The notes beneath the pieces were generated by a model that was not told the DNA's origin, ran no database searches, and was given only the letters and a program-made list of their open reading frames with translations. The position numbers were made by a program, and so were the translations under genes. Below are positions 36,601 to 48,723 of a stretch of 64,000 nucleotides of DNA, one piece after another. Position 1 is the first letter of the stretch. Each line of letters begins with the position of its first letter. The stretch spans positions 189,541-253,540 of the forward strand of contig JAAOMT010000772.1 in the NCBI GenBank assembly GCA_016748015.1. Direction: 5' to 3'. The stretch is from Geosiphon pyriformis (taxonomy: Eukaryota; Glomeromycota; Glomeromycetes; Archaeosporales; Geosiphonaceae).

Positions 36601-39059
36601 TGCTTTACCTCATTTAGCTTTAAAACCAACTTATTATCTATCACTAAATAATCTAAAACCATCTTGTGAAAAAGCTTGTCCAAAATACTCTTTATTATGT
36701 TTTTTTTATTCAAACAAAAGCTCTCTATGTGTCTGTTAATAGCCTTCCTAATAGACATCTCTTCAGCCAATTTCAATTCATAAAGCTTGGACTTTCTGTA
36801 CTTCTTTTGGACCATTGACAAATGTTTAAGAATATCCATTAATCTTCTATTATGTTAAATTATGTCCATAATCTTACAAGCCTCAGCAGAATTCAGAGTC
36901 AACTATTTTTTAATAAAATGCTCAAAATCTAGCATATTACTTGAGCCCAATCTCTTAACAATCTTGGCAATTAACAATTTTAATCCAAAAAATTTTGAAA
37001 ATTGTTTGTTTCTTAAACACTGATATATACTAAACCAATATCTAAAGAATGTTTCATTAGCTGATTTCACCACTCTCTCCAACAACTTCCACATTATATT
37101 TAAATCATCACAAGCCTCTACCACTGAGAACTTACTCTCTATTACTAATAATTTAACTATAAAGCACTCTCTAAATTCTGTCTATTTAGTGCCATCCACA
37201 TTCTTGATCTTAAATTTTCAATGGTTTTTGTTAGCCTGCTTGCACAAGCTATTTAGACAAACATCCAAAAGTCCACCCAAGCCAATAGACATCATAACAA
37301 TTTTATGATTAGTGTTAAAAAAACCAGAAACAGAGCTAATCTTATGACCAACAACAGCTAAAAACAAATTTCCACCAACAAAAATATAATTAATAGTTTT
37401 CTTAACTCCTTATAAATTGCTCTACATAAAAGCTTTGGCTAAATGATGGCCAGAAAACAAATTGACCAAATCCAATCCAAACAAAACTTGAAACTTGCAC
37501 TCCACTCAGACCTATTTTTGTTAAAATTACCACTCAAAACCACAAAAGTGCTGGAGTTGACAGCTTTTACAATGATGGAGTTTATCTTTGAAGCCAGTCT
37601 AAATCTGGTTTCAGACAAAACACTAGCATACAAACCAAGAACCATAACTGAAAGCTTGTTTTTAAACAGAAGCCATATTGAAATAATCTGATCAGGAATT
37701 TCTTCCACTTTAGAAACATGATGAACCAAAAAATTGTTTATAATAAAGACTACTCCAGCACCAAAAATTCTCTTTTTCAAACTAAACATAAAGATACACT
37801 TTCAAACTTATTATTAATCAATGATTTAACACTTGATTACAACTTAGTTTCCATAATAAAAGATATCATATTATCTAAACTCATATGTTATCAAACAACA
37901 TTCTTCTGCTTGGCAGAGATATTGATACTCAGAACATTACACATAGTAAATTTTCAAATCAGATTACTTATTGAGATGTAGAAAAAGTTAATAAACCCAG
38001 ACCAGTACACAAATAATCCAATCTCTCCAAAACCAAATTTACTGACACTTCCAAAGCCATTGTTTTTGACTTCAAACCATCCACTTTGGAGATTAAAACT
38101 CTAAAACTACTTGAGCTAAAGTTTGCAACTGTACTATCAACAACTGAAAAAAAAGAGACAAATGACATTAATGCACCATCCAAAGCCATATCCACATCCA
38201 AACTTGAAACCAAAGACTCAGAAATGACCAAAAAAGGAACATAAAAGGAGAGTGCCAATAGCATTAATTTAATAAAACTTAATTTTCTTAAAATACCAGA
38301 CACCTGATTAGCCAAAAGCTCTAAAGAATTCAAATAATCAATCAAACAAAAAATGTCAAGAGGACTAGAAACTATTAAGATAAGTTTTATACTTGAAAAT
38401 GAACCAACATCAAAAAAATCTGACAATACTACATGAGAAGAAGAGTCACCAGCAATTTGGGCCCATGTTTTGCCATTAAAAAAAACTGAATAATTAATAA
38501 GTATCTGTTTTTTCTTATAAATATTGGCTAGACAGATCTGATCCTGAAAAGTTACCATCTACTTACCATAAACACCAGAATTTTCATTTACTGAACAATC
38601 AACAAAAACATAATCAGATTGTTTGCAACTAGTATAGCAAGCCAAAAATAAAACAAATTACAGCACACCTATTGCAAACATATGTAACCAGATTATGGCC
38701 AATAAAACAAATTTTTCTATCATATAATACCAACAATTCAGACAAATCATAAGCTGTTGTGTTGACTGAAAGAGTATACAACAAAGTCTAAAACTGATTT
38801 TTTAAAATTCATGATTGTTTATCCTCAACTGCCAAAGTCACATGCACAGAGTTTTTTTTTATAAGCATTAACTATTTAAAAGCAACTAATCTGACAACAT
38901 CAAATGATTTAAACTTAACTAAGGCCTTTTGCCAAAGACCAATCAATTGCAATTTGATTAAAACTATTTTGCCAAATTTGGAAAAGACTAATTCCAAAGC
39001 CAATTTTAGAAAATCAACTGGAATTTTTTTGACAATTATTTTCTGATTCGAATGGCTGT

Positions 39060-39917
39060 TGTTACAGGTAATTATTTCTGCTGTCAAATTAAATAACAAA
39101 CCCATAACTTGGTGCTCAAAGCTAATGCAGTTGATATTGATCTGAAAGTTTTGGTTGAGTCCTTTGTATAATGGACAGAGATTCAATAGTGTTGATAGTA
39201 GATGTATCTTTCCAAGAGTTTTCCCAATTTCTTTCTCAGCATGGTGGCCGAATTTAGTCTGGCAGTCATGCTTTTCTGGTAAGCTATCCGATAATATCTA
39301 TAAAATTCTATTCTTATTTCTGGGTCTTTTACTAGGCTATCCTTAACATTAATAACTCAGCACTTAATCTTTTAATCAATTAGTATACAACAACAAAATC
39401 AAAAAATGAAAGAAAATAAAATAAAGAAAAATAAAAGTAAAGAAAGTAAAGAAAATAAGCCAAGACAATTTGGTCTGTTAGTATCTCGTCAATAGCCATG
39501 ATCAAAAGCTATTGTTCCAGTGTGGTTAAGTATCAATTACTATCAACATGAAGTGTTGATAGTGGAGAGTGGATTGAGATATGGAATGATTATTTATTTG
39601 ATGATTAGTTTCTTGGCTAAGAATTCTGTGATATCGATTCTGTCTTTTCTGTTTCTAATACTACTGCTATATATACATAATTGAGATTCCTCAATTCCTC
39701 GATTTTTTACAACAGGAATCCTGGAATTCCTGGAATTCTGCGATTTATTTGAGAAGAATCCTGCAATTCTGGAATCCTGCAATTCCTCATTGAGAATCCT
39801 GAAATTTCTGGAATTCTGCAATTCCTGAGAGGAATCCTGAAATTCCATATTTACTATACTTACTTCTAATTGGCTAATAATTATGCTAATATAATTCCTA
39901 TATTTCTATGAGTAACA
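39060..39917 (-). mobile_element. solo LTR (family B) with 4-bp target duplication
   Basis: The 858-bp unit begins TGTTACAGGTAATTATTT and ends ATGAGTAACA, terminal inverted repeats of TGTTAC/GTAACA. It is flanked on both sides by CTGT (39056-39059 and 39918-39921), a perfect 4-bp duplication. The flanks belong to ORF1 of LINE copy 2, so the insertion postdates that LINE. It is related over most of its length to the LTR at 61954-62856, from which the orientation is taken. No internal element sequence remains, as expected after LTR-LTR recombination. Confidence 0.88.
39683..39847. repeat. degenerate tandem repeat inside the solo LTR
   Basis: Roughly eight to ten imperfect copies of GGAATCCTGNAATTCCTG-like units, rich in GAATTC and GGAATCC palindromic words. 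It lies in the U3 side of the LTR. The related LTR at 61.95 kb has a different repeat in the same place. Confidence 0.8.
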
Positions 39918-40740
39918 CTGTTTATCTTTCTTCTATCATCATTAACCAAAATTTTCTCACAGATTACCAAATTCTTGGCCTTATTCAAGCTAAATTCTAA
40001 TGTAAAAGATGATTTAATAATTTCTAGAAATTTTGAGAGAGTAGAAGCCCCCCCAAAACTATTAATTTAATAGAAAATTTTTTTAACTGCAATTAATTTA
40101 TCACCATTAGTTTTGTTTAACACAGCAGATAGTTTAATATCTAATATGAAAGATTTAACTGGCTTAAAATTTCACTTATTCAAAACACATGACTTGACAG
40201 ACAGCAAATGCTTAGCATCAGAAAATTTAGGAATTGAAAGTTTTAAAATATTATTATTGTTATTGTTTAAATTGTCAAAAAAAATATTTTTAGGTTTACT
40301 GCTCAAAACATATGTTTTAATACAAGTCTTTCTGAATGTGGCATCATCCATATATCATTGACTTCTAAGGCATTTGAATCAGCATAGCTGGTCTTTTCTG
40401 CAACTGTATTCTCCATGTTCTCCAGATCCAATACACTGCTAATACTGCTTGTTATGTTGTTTACCTTATTATCTCAGAACTTCAAAAGCTTGTTGTCATT
40501 AGTAACCATATTTACAAGAAACAAAAAGCCAGCAGACATCTTGATCACATTACTAACAACAGTAGGTTTCTTGTAAGTAACACTATGTAAATAAACACTC
40601 ATCAACTGTTTGGTTTTAACACCAAATTGGGTCTTCAACTCAGCCAAAGCAGTTACCAACCCATTAGCAAAAGAGCTTATTGGATCTATATTTATGAACA
40701 AAAGTATGTTGGAAGAAATAACTATGAAAATAAAGAGAAT

Positions 40741-42120
40741 AGAGAATAAAGAAAATTTATCTTTTTAGTAAAATTCAGCTTTTTTTGTAACCAAAAGATC
40801 AACAAGAAAAAGATTAACAATAAAAACATATTAACTAATTTTAATTTATATTAATTTTTGGCTGTGTTTCTTAATATATTAATTTTTAATTTTTAAATAT
40901 TATAAAAGTAAAATAAAATATTTTTTTACATATATTTTTAATTAATTAATTCATTAAATTATTTATTTTAAAATTTGAATTAATTAAATAAAAACTGAAT
41001 TAATTTTTGCTTTCTTGTTTTTTAATATTATCTTTAATTATGTTTAAAAAACAATTACTGATTATTAAAAGTTTTTTAAATAAATAATTTTTACTTTAAT
41101 GTTTAATTTTACATAAAATTCTAATATTTAGTTTAATTCAATCTGAATTTAATTAAATTATTGAATTAAATTAAACTTAAACAAAAATTTTGATTAAATT
41201 TTAAACTTAAACTTAAACCAAACTTAAAATTACTAAACTTAAATTAAACTCAAATCTAAATAACAATTTTAGTTTAAATTTAATTCAAAGTTTGTAAATA
41301 TATTCAAATTTAATTATTAATTAATTTTTTTTAATAGTTTTTATATTTAATTATTTATAAAATAATAAAATTTTTTTTTTGAATTTGATACAATACAAAG
41401 TATTATAATTGTATTTATTTTAAAATTATATTCAACTAATTTTTTTTGTTGCTTTAGCTATTATGATAAATAATAAATCTAATATTAATATATATTAAAA
41501 TAAATAAATAAATTTAATTGAAATTATAATACTTTATTAAATTTATTATTATTAACAAAATTTTACAATCTATTATAAATTAAATATTTGAGTACTTAAT
41601 ATTACTTTAAAGTAATTCTATAAAATTAATAGTCTATTGTTAACTAATAATTTAGTATCTTTTAATATTATTAATCTGTTATATATAAGTTTAAATATAA
41701 ATACTTATAAGTCGAATTTTAAATAGAGAATTTCAGTTAATTTTGATGTTAATTATCTTTTGTTTTTATTGTTTTTTAAGCTTTGTTATAACTTTTGTAT
41801 TATTTGTAAATATTAGTCTATAGTGTTGTTTTGTTTAATTTAAATGGCTAGTTATATATAAAAAACACATAAGTTGTGTTTATTTATAATAAGTAATAGT
41901 TATTAAATTAATAAAAATAATTTTATTAATAAATATTTGTATAGTATTATTTGCTATAATAATATATACATCTGTTGTTAATAATTAATTATGTTTTTGG
42001 CAAATTTATTATTGGTATTAATGTGTATATTATTGTTTTGATTTACAATGATTTTATTAAATAATATTAATAAAAAGTTGTTTTTGTTCAAATTAAAACA
42101 GTTAACGATATTAAAATTTT
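40741..42120. other. AT-rich relic DNA, possible eroded LINE tail near 41840
   Basis: Very AT-rich with no reading frame. At about 41840-41900, ATGGCTAGTTATATATAAAA followed by ACACATAAGTTG resembles the LINE 3' UTR seen near 33.75 kb (minus) and 60.55 kb (plus), so a third, badly eroded LINE may end here on the plus strand. Nothing else is supported. Confidence 0.35.
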
Positions 42121-42227
42121 ATTCTTAAAATAAATAATTATGGAAAAATCCTTTTCACAAAAATAGAAGCCATTGTTTACAAATATTTGAACCTTAGTAA
42201 CCTTTGTTGCTAATGCTTATTAATATA

Positions 42228-42250
42228 GAAGCATTTCCTAGAAATGCTTC
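42228..42250. repeat. perfect inverted repeat upstream of the monooxygenase
   Basis: GAAGCATTTC, a CTA spacer, then GAAATGCTTC: perfect 10-bp arms about 110 bases before the monooxygenase ATG. A partly matching half-site, GAAGCGTTTCTAG, follows near 42297. It could be a protein-binding site, a small hairpin, or a repeat of the source genome. Function unknown. Confidence 0.7.
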
Positions 42251-42358
42251 AAGGCATTCTCGATATTTACAAAATACTTGCAATAACTGCATACTGAAGC
42301 GTTTCTAGCGAGACAGGCAATATTTTACAGCCTTCTGCAAATTATTTCATAAAAAAGA

Positions 42359-42865
42359 ATGGAAATCCAACAAATTTGCGTTATTGGGGCTGGAATCAGC
42401 GGTCTGGTAACAGCTAAAACTTTTGTTGAGGAAGGCTACGACGTTACTGTAATCGAGAAAGAAAAAGGACTTGGTGGTGTTTGGGAAAAATCTCGAAGTT
42501 ACCCACTATTAACAACCCAGAGTACAAGGGACACATTTGGGTTTTCTGACTATCCCATGCCTGCATCTTACCCAGAGTGGCCGACAGCAGAGCAGATGCG
42601 GAATCACTTACACTCATACGCCGAAATTTTTGGGGTTCTTGAGAGGATTCGCTTCCAAACCGAAGTCACCAATGTTTCCCGAAAAACTGGAGAACGACCA
42701 GGATGGTTAGTTACCATTAGAGTGAAGGAAGGCAATGGGGATGAGACAAAAGAGGAAAAGCACGAATTTGACTTTGTGCTAGTGTGCAATGGGATATTTA
42801 GTTTCCCTAATCTACCTTCTTTGCCTGGTAGGGAGAAGTTCGCAGCATCTGGAGGACGGGTACTT
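42359..42865 (+). CDS. flavin-containing monooxygenase, 5' part only
   Basis: ORF with 169 genuine codons. The start MEIQQICVIGAGISGLVTAK holds the FAD-binding GxGxxG motif. It is followed by EKEKGLGGVWEKS, the usual FMO/Baeyer-Villiger dinucleotide-binding continuation, and the SYPEWPTAEQMRNHL region. Family members are about 450-600 aa, so only the first third is present. The NADPH-binding motif is missing. The coding sequence stops matching at 42865, immediately before a transposase mosaic end. The ORF then runs on artificially to a stop at 42910. GC content is much higher than in the flanks, and no intron is present. It may be a true fungal gene cut by a misassembly or DNA from another organism in the library. 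Confidence 0.8.
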
Positions 42866-42884
42866 CTGTCTCTTATACACATCT
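42866..42884 (+). other. Tn5/Nextera mosaic-end adapter sequence (artefact)
   Basis: CTGTCTCTTATACACATCT is exactly the 19-bp mosaic end used in tagmentation libraries. It sits at the precise point where the monooxygenase coding sequence ends and AT-rich, unrelated DNA starts. A natural occurrence of all 19 bases at such a breakpoint is very unlikely. The join should be treated as chimeric. Confidence 0.95.
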
Positions 42885-43330
42885 CAAAAACAGTATTACC
42901 AAAATTCTGAGTTTTATTAAAATTGAAATACATTGATTGGTTTTATTCATAATTGGGTTCGCTTAAATATTGGGTGTAGTCTTTAATTTGAATTTATTAT
43001 ATTATAGTTAATATGAGATTTGGTTTTAATATATTGTATTATAAAAAGCTTTTTTGAGTGGTTTTCTTGTTTATATATTTATTAAAATTTTTTTAAGTTA
43101 TAATATAATATAAAAAACAAAATTTTCTGGTTAAATAATTTGTTGGTTGTTTATTTACATACTTTAAAATTATAAGTTTTGTTCAACAAAACTTTATTGA
43201 AAAAAATTTTTAAAAAATTATTTAAAATTAATTTTTTATACATTTTAATAATTAAAAAACTTCTTTCTCTTTTACATTTTATTTTCTTGCAAATATTTTT
43301 CAAGTAAATAATCTCTTTGTGGTGAATCTG
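42885..43330. other. AT-rich spacer
   Basis: AT-rich non-coding DNA after the adapter. The last 60 bases or so, containing AAGTAAATAATCTCTTTGTG, are the 5' leader of the LINE fragment that follows. Confidence 0.5.
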
Positions 43331-43984
43331 GTGGCTGCTTTAAATAGCATTATGTCTAAAAAAAAAGCACCTAAGAAAACTCTTTATAATTCTGTTAAAA
43401 GTTTTTTCTTTTAAAAAAAAAATTTCAGTTAGTAATATTAAGCATTTTGGTGATAAAAAAGATATCTCTTTAGTCAAACCTAATATTAGTAGTAGTGTAT
43501 ATTTAAATATAAACAGTAAGTCTGATAATAGTAAAAATAATAATGTTTTATTAAATGTTAGTGGTGGCTCTTTTCTTGGCTTAGTAGCAAATATTTTTAA
43601 AACTAAAAAAATAAATTCTAGTATGGTTTATGGCTTTCCTATTAGTTCAATTGATTATAACATAAATAAGAACAAAAGATTTCTTTTTCTTCCTTTTAAT
43701 TTCTTTTTTAAAAAAAGTGAAAAATTTTAAAATAGTGAAAACTCAAGTCAAAATAGCCATTAAAAAATTTTTTGTATTAAACATTAATCTTTTAGTTATA
43801 AAAAAAAAATTAGCAACAGCCAAAACTCAAGTTATTAAAATTTTTTTTTTAGCAATTAATAGTTTTAAAGAGGTTATTACTTCCTCAAAATTTAAAAAGA
43901 TTATTAAAGTAATGTTTATTTCAAAAAAAAATATAAATAAGATTGAAAAATTTTGTATCTTTCTCTTGTCAATTCCCTGACTAC
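43331..43984 (+). mobile_element. LINE 5' fragment (copy 5), ORF1 only
   Basis: ORF1 starts at ATG 43352 (MSKKKAPKKTLYNSVKSF), the same start as copy 1 on the minus strand at 6765. It continues through an Asn/Ser-rich part to KTQVIKIFFLAINSFKEVIT at about 43830. Stops and A-run frameshifts interrupt it. Near 43985 the sequence changes to the 5' end of LINE copy 3, so this fragment was cut by, or lies upstream of, that element. Confidence 0.6.
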
Positions 43985-46900
43985 TACGAAAATGAAAGAA
44001 TTTTTGGAAGAAATCTCTTTCTTTATTCCTTTTCTTTTTGTTCATTCAAGTTATTTCTTTTAATACACCTCTTTTTGTTGTGATAGAACTAATAAGTGCA
44101 TCTGCTGATGGTTCTGGTCAGTTATTACTTGGTTGGGATCCCATTTTGGTAATAAAAATAACAAAAAAAAGATGCGAGTTGATAGTGTGTATTCTCGCAG
44201 TTTTTCTTTTAAGAAACCAAACAAACCTGGGGCTTCTGGTCTCATTGTGGATTTGTTAACTGGGTCTTTGTCTGCTGAGATGTTACAAGCTACTGATATT
44301 AGACATGACAAATTTTGAAATAGTGAGATGGAAAGCGAGAAAAGCAGTATGAGTAAGGTGTTAAACATAAAGAACTTGAAAAACACAATTGCTAAAGAGA
44401 CAAGCTATGTTGATTCCAACACTTCTGAGACAGATGACATAATGGATGACACAACTCTTAGAAAAATGCAGACAAGAACTTATGTCTTGGGACAACTGCC
44501 AAAGGTATCTTCTTTTGTTAATGCGAATAACAATAATAATAAGTTGGTGCTCCCAGTATCTAAATTTGTTAGATTCAATTGGCTGCTGTCTGCTGAGTCA
44601 TATGTCCTGGAAAAACGGAATTTCAAGCCAGTAAAATTATTTGCATTAGATGTTGAATTGTTTGCTGTATCTGGAAAGACAAATAGTAATAAGCTAATTA
44701 CAATCAAAAAATTTTTTTATTGAATTAATGATTTTGGAGGGGGCATTGACTTCTTCAAGATTTCCAAGAATTATTAAGTTATCATTCACATCTGAAAAAA
44801 GTTTAATAAAAGCAAGGGAAATGGTAATCAGTGAAAAAATTTTGGTTAATAATAATCTCAAGAAAGTAAACAGCTGTTCAGATTGGGAAGTGATTGTCAA
44901 GAAGATTCCAGTGGATCTTTTCAGATCAGTAGTGAAATCAGTCTTTTCCAAATTTGGCAAGATTACTTCGATTAAGATGCAGTTAATTGGATTTTGACAA
45001 AAGGCTCTGGTAAAGTTTGAATCATCTGAGATGGTCAGTTTGGTTGCTTCTAAATAGTTAATGTTCATGAAAAAAGATTCTGTACATATAGCTTTAACAA
45101 ATGAGAATAAACAAACATGGGTATTTAAAGATCAGCATCAGGCTTTGCTTTATACTCTTCCAGTTGGTATCATGGCCCATGATCTTTTTGTTTTGGTGAG
45201 AACTTATGATAAGAAAACCTGTTTTATTGGCCATAATCCTGCATCATACATGTAAAATAGGTGCACTATCATTTGTTTTGAAAATGAAGCATCCAAGTTG
45301 GCTGCTATTAATTTTGTTCTAGTTTTCAAGAATGTAAGTTTGCATTGGGCTGGTCTCTCTCTGGTGTTTGTTCTGTGGGTGAAAATTCTGGTGTTTGTGG
45401 TAAACAGGTAATAACTTCTCAGGATCGGATCCATTTGGCCAATATTTATAAAAAGAAACAGATGCCTATTGCTTATCCAGTTTTCTTTGGTGGCAAAACA
45501 TGGGCCCAGGTTGTCAATAGCTCTCCTTTTTATGTAAGCTTATCAGTTCTTTCTGGCATTGGTTTGTCTTCTAGTGCAAAGCACTTTTTAATGATTTCTG
45601 TTCCTCTTGATGGTTTCAACTTGAATGATTGTTTGGCAATCTTGGAATGCTCTTTTGAGCTTTTGGCAAATTAAGTTTTACTTGTTTTGAAGAAGTTGAG
45701 CTCTTTGAATTTGGTACCTCTGGCTCCTTCCCCTGTTGCTTCCTCTCTGATCAATTTTGTGTTGTTGGACTTTAATTTAGGTTTGAATATGGTTTTGGAT
45801 GATACATTGGAATCAGGTGCTTCTGTCCCTTTGTTTGATGTTGGTATGGTTGCTAATCTCAGTTCAAGTAATTCTAGGGTTCTGATTTCTAAGGTGGGCG
45901 GCTTAGAGTCAAAGATGGTGGTCTTGAAGGTTTCAGTCAATTTGGTCTTGGTGAGGTTGGATCAATTGTGTTCTGGTTTGGGTTTTTCGGCTCTTTCTTA
46001 TTCTCAATGACTGATTTAATTTGAAGAATTGCTACTTGTAATGTTAGAGGAATAAACAATCCTGCAAAACAGAATGATATCATTCATTGGCATAAGGAAA
46101 AGGACAATTTAGTTTCTATTTTCACAGAATCAAAGTTAAAAGAGAAGGTTTGCCTCTGGATTGTTAACAAATTTGATAGTATATAGGTGTTTACTTCTGG
46201 TTTAGAATCTGGTTATCTGGGCGCTAGTGTTGTGGTTGTCATGAATTTTTCTTTGGCAAAACATGTATGCAAAATTTCAGAAGTGTCTGATTGACTCCTG
46301 TTTATCAAGTTGCTTTTCAAGAATAAACTTTCAGTGTTAATTTTAGGGCTTTACATTGGTGTCTTTTTGGTGGCTCAGTTTTTTCAGGCTGGCAATATCA
46401 ACTCTCTTATTGCAAAGGCTGTTAATGAATCTTTTTTTGTTATTCTCAGAGGTGATTTTAATGAAAATGGTTCTTGTAGATGTGCAAGTTTCAAGAAATG
46501 CCTGGACTTTGGTTTGGTTAATGCCTTAGGTGAGAGCTCTTGTGGGAAGTCACCGACTTGGTCCAATTTTTGAGGCATTGTTAAAACAATTAATTATGTG
46601 CTTATTTCTTTGAACTTGGTCAATACAGTGGTAGATCATGGTGTATTTGGTGTTAGAGAATACTTTGATACTGATTATCAAACTGTTTCAATGTTGGTAA
46701 GTTTAGGTGGTTTGCTCGATGTTCAGTTAAATTCTGTTTACAAACAAGCAAATAAGGATTGTTGGAAGTACAATTGCAAAAATGCAGATGATATTAAATG
46801 AGCCAAATTTAAGAATGATACAGCAGCAAATGCTGCTATGTTTCATGATGATTTTCTTGCAGCCAGAATGCACTCAGACTTGGATGCAATGTGGGTTGTT

Positions 46901-47473
46901 CTCTATAAAGTGTTATGTCTGTCTGCTAAGGCAGTTTTTAAGAGGAAGTGGTTCAAGGACTATGATTACGTTTTTGTTAAGAAGTTATCTAAGTTTCACA
47001 AGCTGGAACTCCTGGAGTCTAAATTAGTTAAGGCATCTTGTTTGAACTCTTTTAGAGAGTTTACATCCTTGCTTGACAAGTGGAAAAGTTTGGATTTGGT
47101 TAATGCTTCTATAATGAAGTCTTTTTTTCTGTTAAGTTCCTCTTTTGATGCTATTCAGTCAGTTTTGTTCAAGGTTAGAAAGTCTTATTGCTCCTCCAAA
47201 ATGTCAGAAGTGGAATGTGTTAAAGAATCTCGAATCAGATTGACAATAGATAAGAAAATAAAAAGTTTCGAATTAAACAAGAGTTATACTATTAGGAGTG
47301 TATTAGAATGTCCCTTTTGCAAAGTAACTTTAGATCATCTAGTTATTGATGATAAATTGGTTTTGGAACCTGATCTGGTTAGAACCAAGGTGGATGTGAT
47401 TATGGAGGGATAGACTAGAAAATGCAATATGGTTTCTGTTGTTACTAATAAATGACATTACCAATATTAGCCT

Positions 47474-48723
47474 TTGGAGTATGTTTTTAATGATGCTTTT
47501 TCAGGTGTGATGTGCTCAATTGACTTCGATAAAATGTCTAGTGTTATCTCAAATCTGTCTGATGGGAAAGTGGCTGATCTCTCTAGTATCTTAAATAAGT
47601 TATGGAAACATTATGACAGGTTGGTTTTGGATATGCTTTTGGTGCTTTTGAACTTTTGCTTGGAATGTGAATCTGTTTCTGGGCCTTGGAAAGAGACTTG
47701 AGTGTTAATGATCCCCAAACCATATGAGTGAAAGAGTGTTCTTACAAACACCCATCCTATTGCTTTGATTAAGACAGCTTACAAAATTTTTTTCAAGATT
47801 CTTTTAGACAGAATTTTTTTTGTGTGTAGTATGTTTGATGTTCTCAGAGGTGATAATTTTTCTGTTTTAAAGATATGATCATACAGTCTTCTATTTTCAC
47901 TATTGGATCAATAGTTGAAGATGTTTTGGAAAAGAACCATAAGCTGTGGCTGGTCTTGCAAGACATGTGAAAGGCTTATGATTCTGTTTGCTGAGAGCAT
48001 CTGAGGAAGAGTTTGGTCAGGATAAAGATGTGTAACAAGTTCATTTGATTTTTTGGTGGCATCTACAATGGTCAGGTCAACAAATTTATAACAGATTTTG
48101 GGTTAACCAATGAGTATCAGGTGCATAATGATTTGGACCAAGAGGAGATGTTTTCTTCTTTTCTTTGGCACATATTTTATAATCCTCTTTTGTGTGAAGT
48201 CAAAAGACAGAAAAGTGTGTGTAGATACAGGTTGAATTTTTGTTTTGTAACCAGGACTGGTTGCTTTGAATCTTGGACTGGTTTGACTTTTTTTCTTGCT
48301 GCTGGTACTTTTGTCGATGACACAATTTGGGTTGGTAGCAGCCAGCATACTATGCAATATATTCTCAATATTGCTAGCAAATTTTTTCAGATCAATGACA
48401 TTTCGATCAATAATGACAAGATAGTAGTCATTTCCATTAATTGCAGAGTTTTTGATCCTTGTTTGCTGATCAGTGGTATGCCTATTTTGATAGCCAAGAA
48501 GAGGAAGTCTTATCAGTATTTGGGCATTTTTTTGTCTACTGAGAGTTTGTCAAAGTCTAGCTTGGCTAAAGCTCATCTGGATGTCCAGTTTTTTACCAAT
48601 CTTGTGCTGAAAAAAGCTGTTTCTGACAAACAATTCTTGTATTTGGTATTAGTGGTTCTTCATCTCATCATTGCTTACAAAACTCAGTTCAATTTCATTT
48701 CTATTAATGTGTGTACAAAGTAA
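47474..48723 (+). pseudogene. LINE copy 3 reverse transcriptase domain
   Basis: The best preserved part of the LINE. After a thumb-proximal LSDGKVADLSSILNKLWK block, motifs include a mutated QDM-stop-KAYDSV at about 47960, where an Arg or similar codon became TGA. Next come VKRQKSVCRYRLNFCF and the catalytic FVDDTIWVG at 48309, then YLGIFLSTESLSKSSLAKAH at about 48517. The catalytic Asp pair is present, but upstream stops at about 47970 and 47990 prevent expression. It would prime reverse transcription at nicked target DNA in an active relative. Confidence 0.8.

Larger units (their letters stand above)
33686..40740 (-). mobile_element. decayed full-length LINE (copy 2), interrupted by a solo LTR
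   Basis: Reading the minus strand from right to left: ORF1 (about 40740-39918 and 39059-37970, including IIVKKIPVDFLKLALELVFS and a mutated zinc knuckle near 38600), endonuclease (37950 to about 36900, start CNV, core LSGNFNKN), RT (about 36500-35000, with FVDDTIWV at 35682-35653), RNase H (about 34700-33820), then a 3' UTR ending at about 33690 in TAGATAGTGATTGGATTTCA and an A-rich tail. Stops and frameshifts occur throughout, so no product is made. The endonuclease and RT order identifies an APE-type non-LTR element with a C-terminal RNase H. A family-B solo LTR at 39060-39917 splits ORF1. Confidence 0.75.

Noticed and set aside
39683-39847. CRISPR-like array of repeats in the solo LTR
   Set aside because: Units are imperfect, contiguous and without unique spacers, in a eukaryotic LTR. 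It is a degenerate minisatellite.
42866-42910. Continuation of the monooxygenase reading frame
   Set aside because: These codons come from adapter and unrelated AT-rich DNA, not from a real protein C-terminus.
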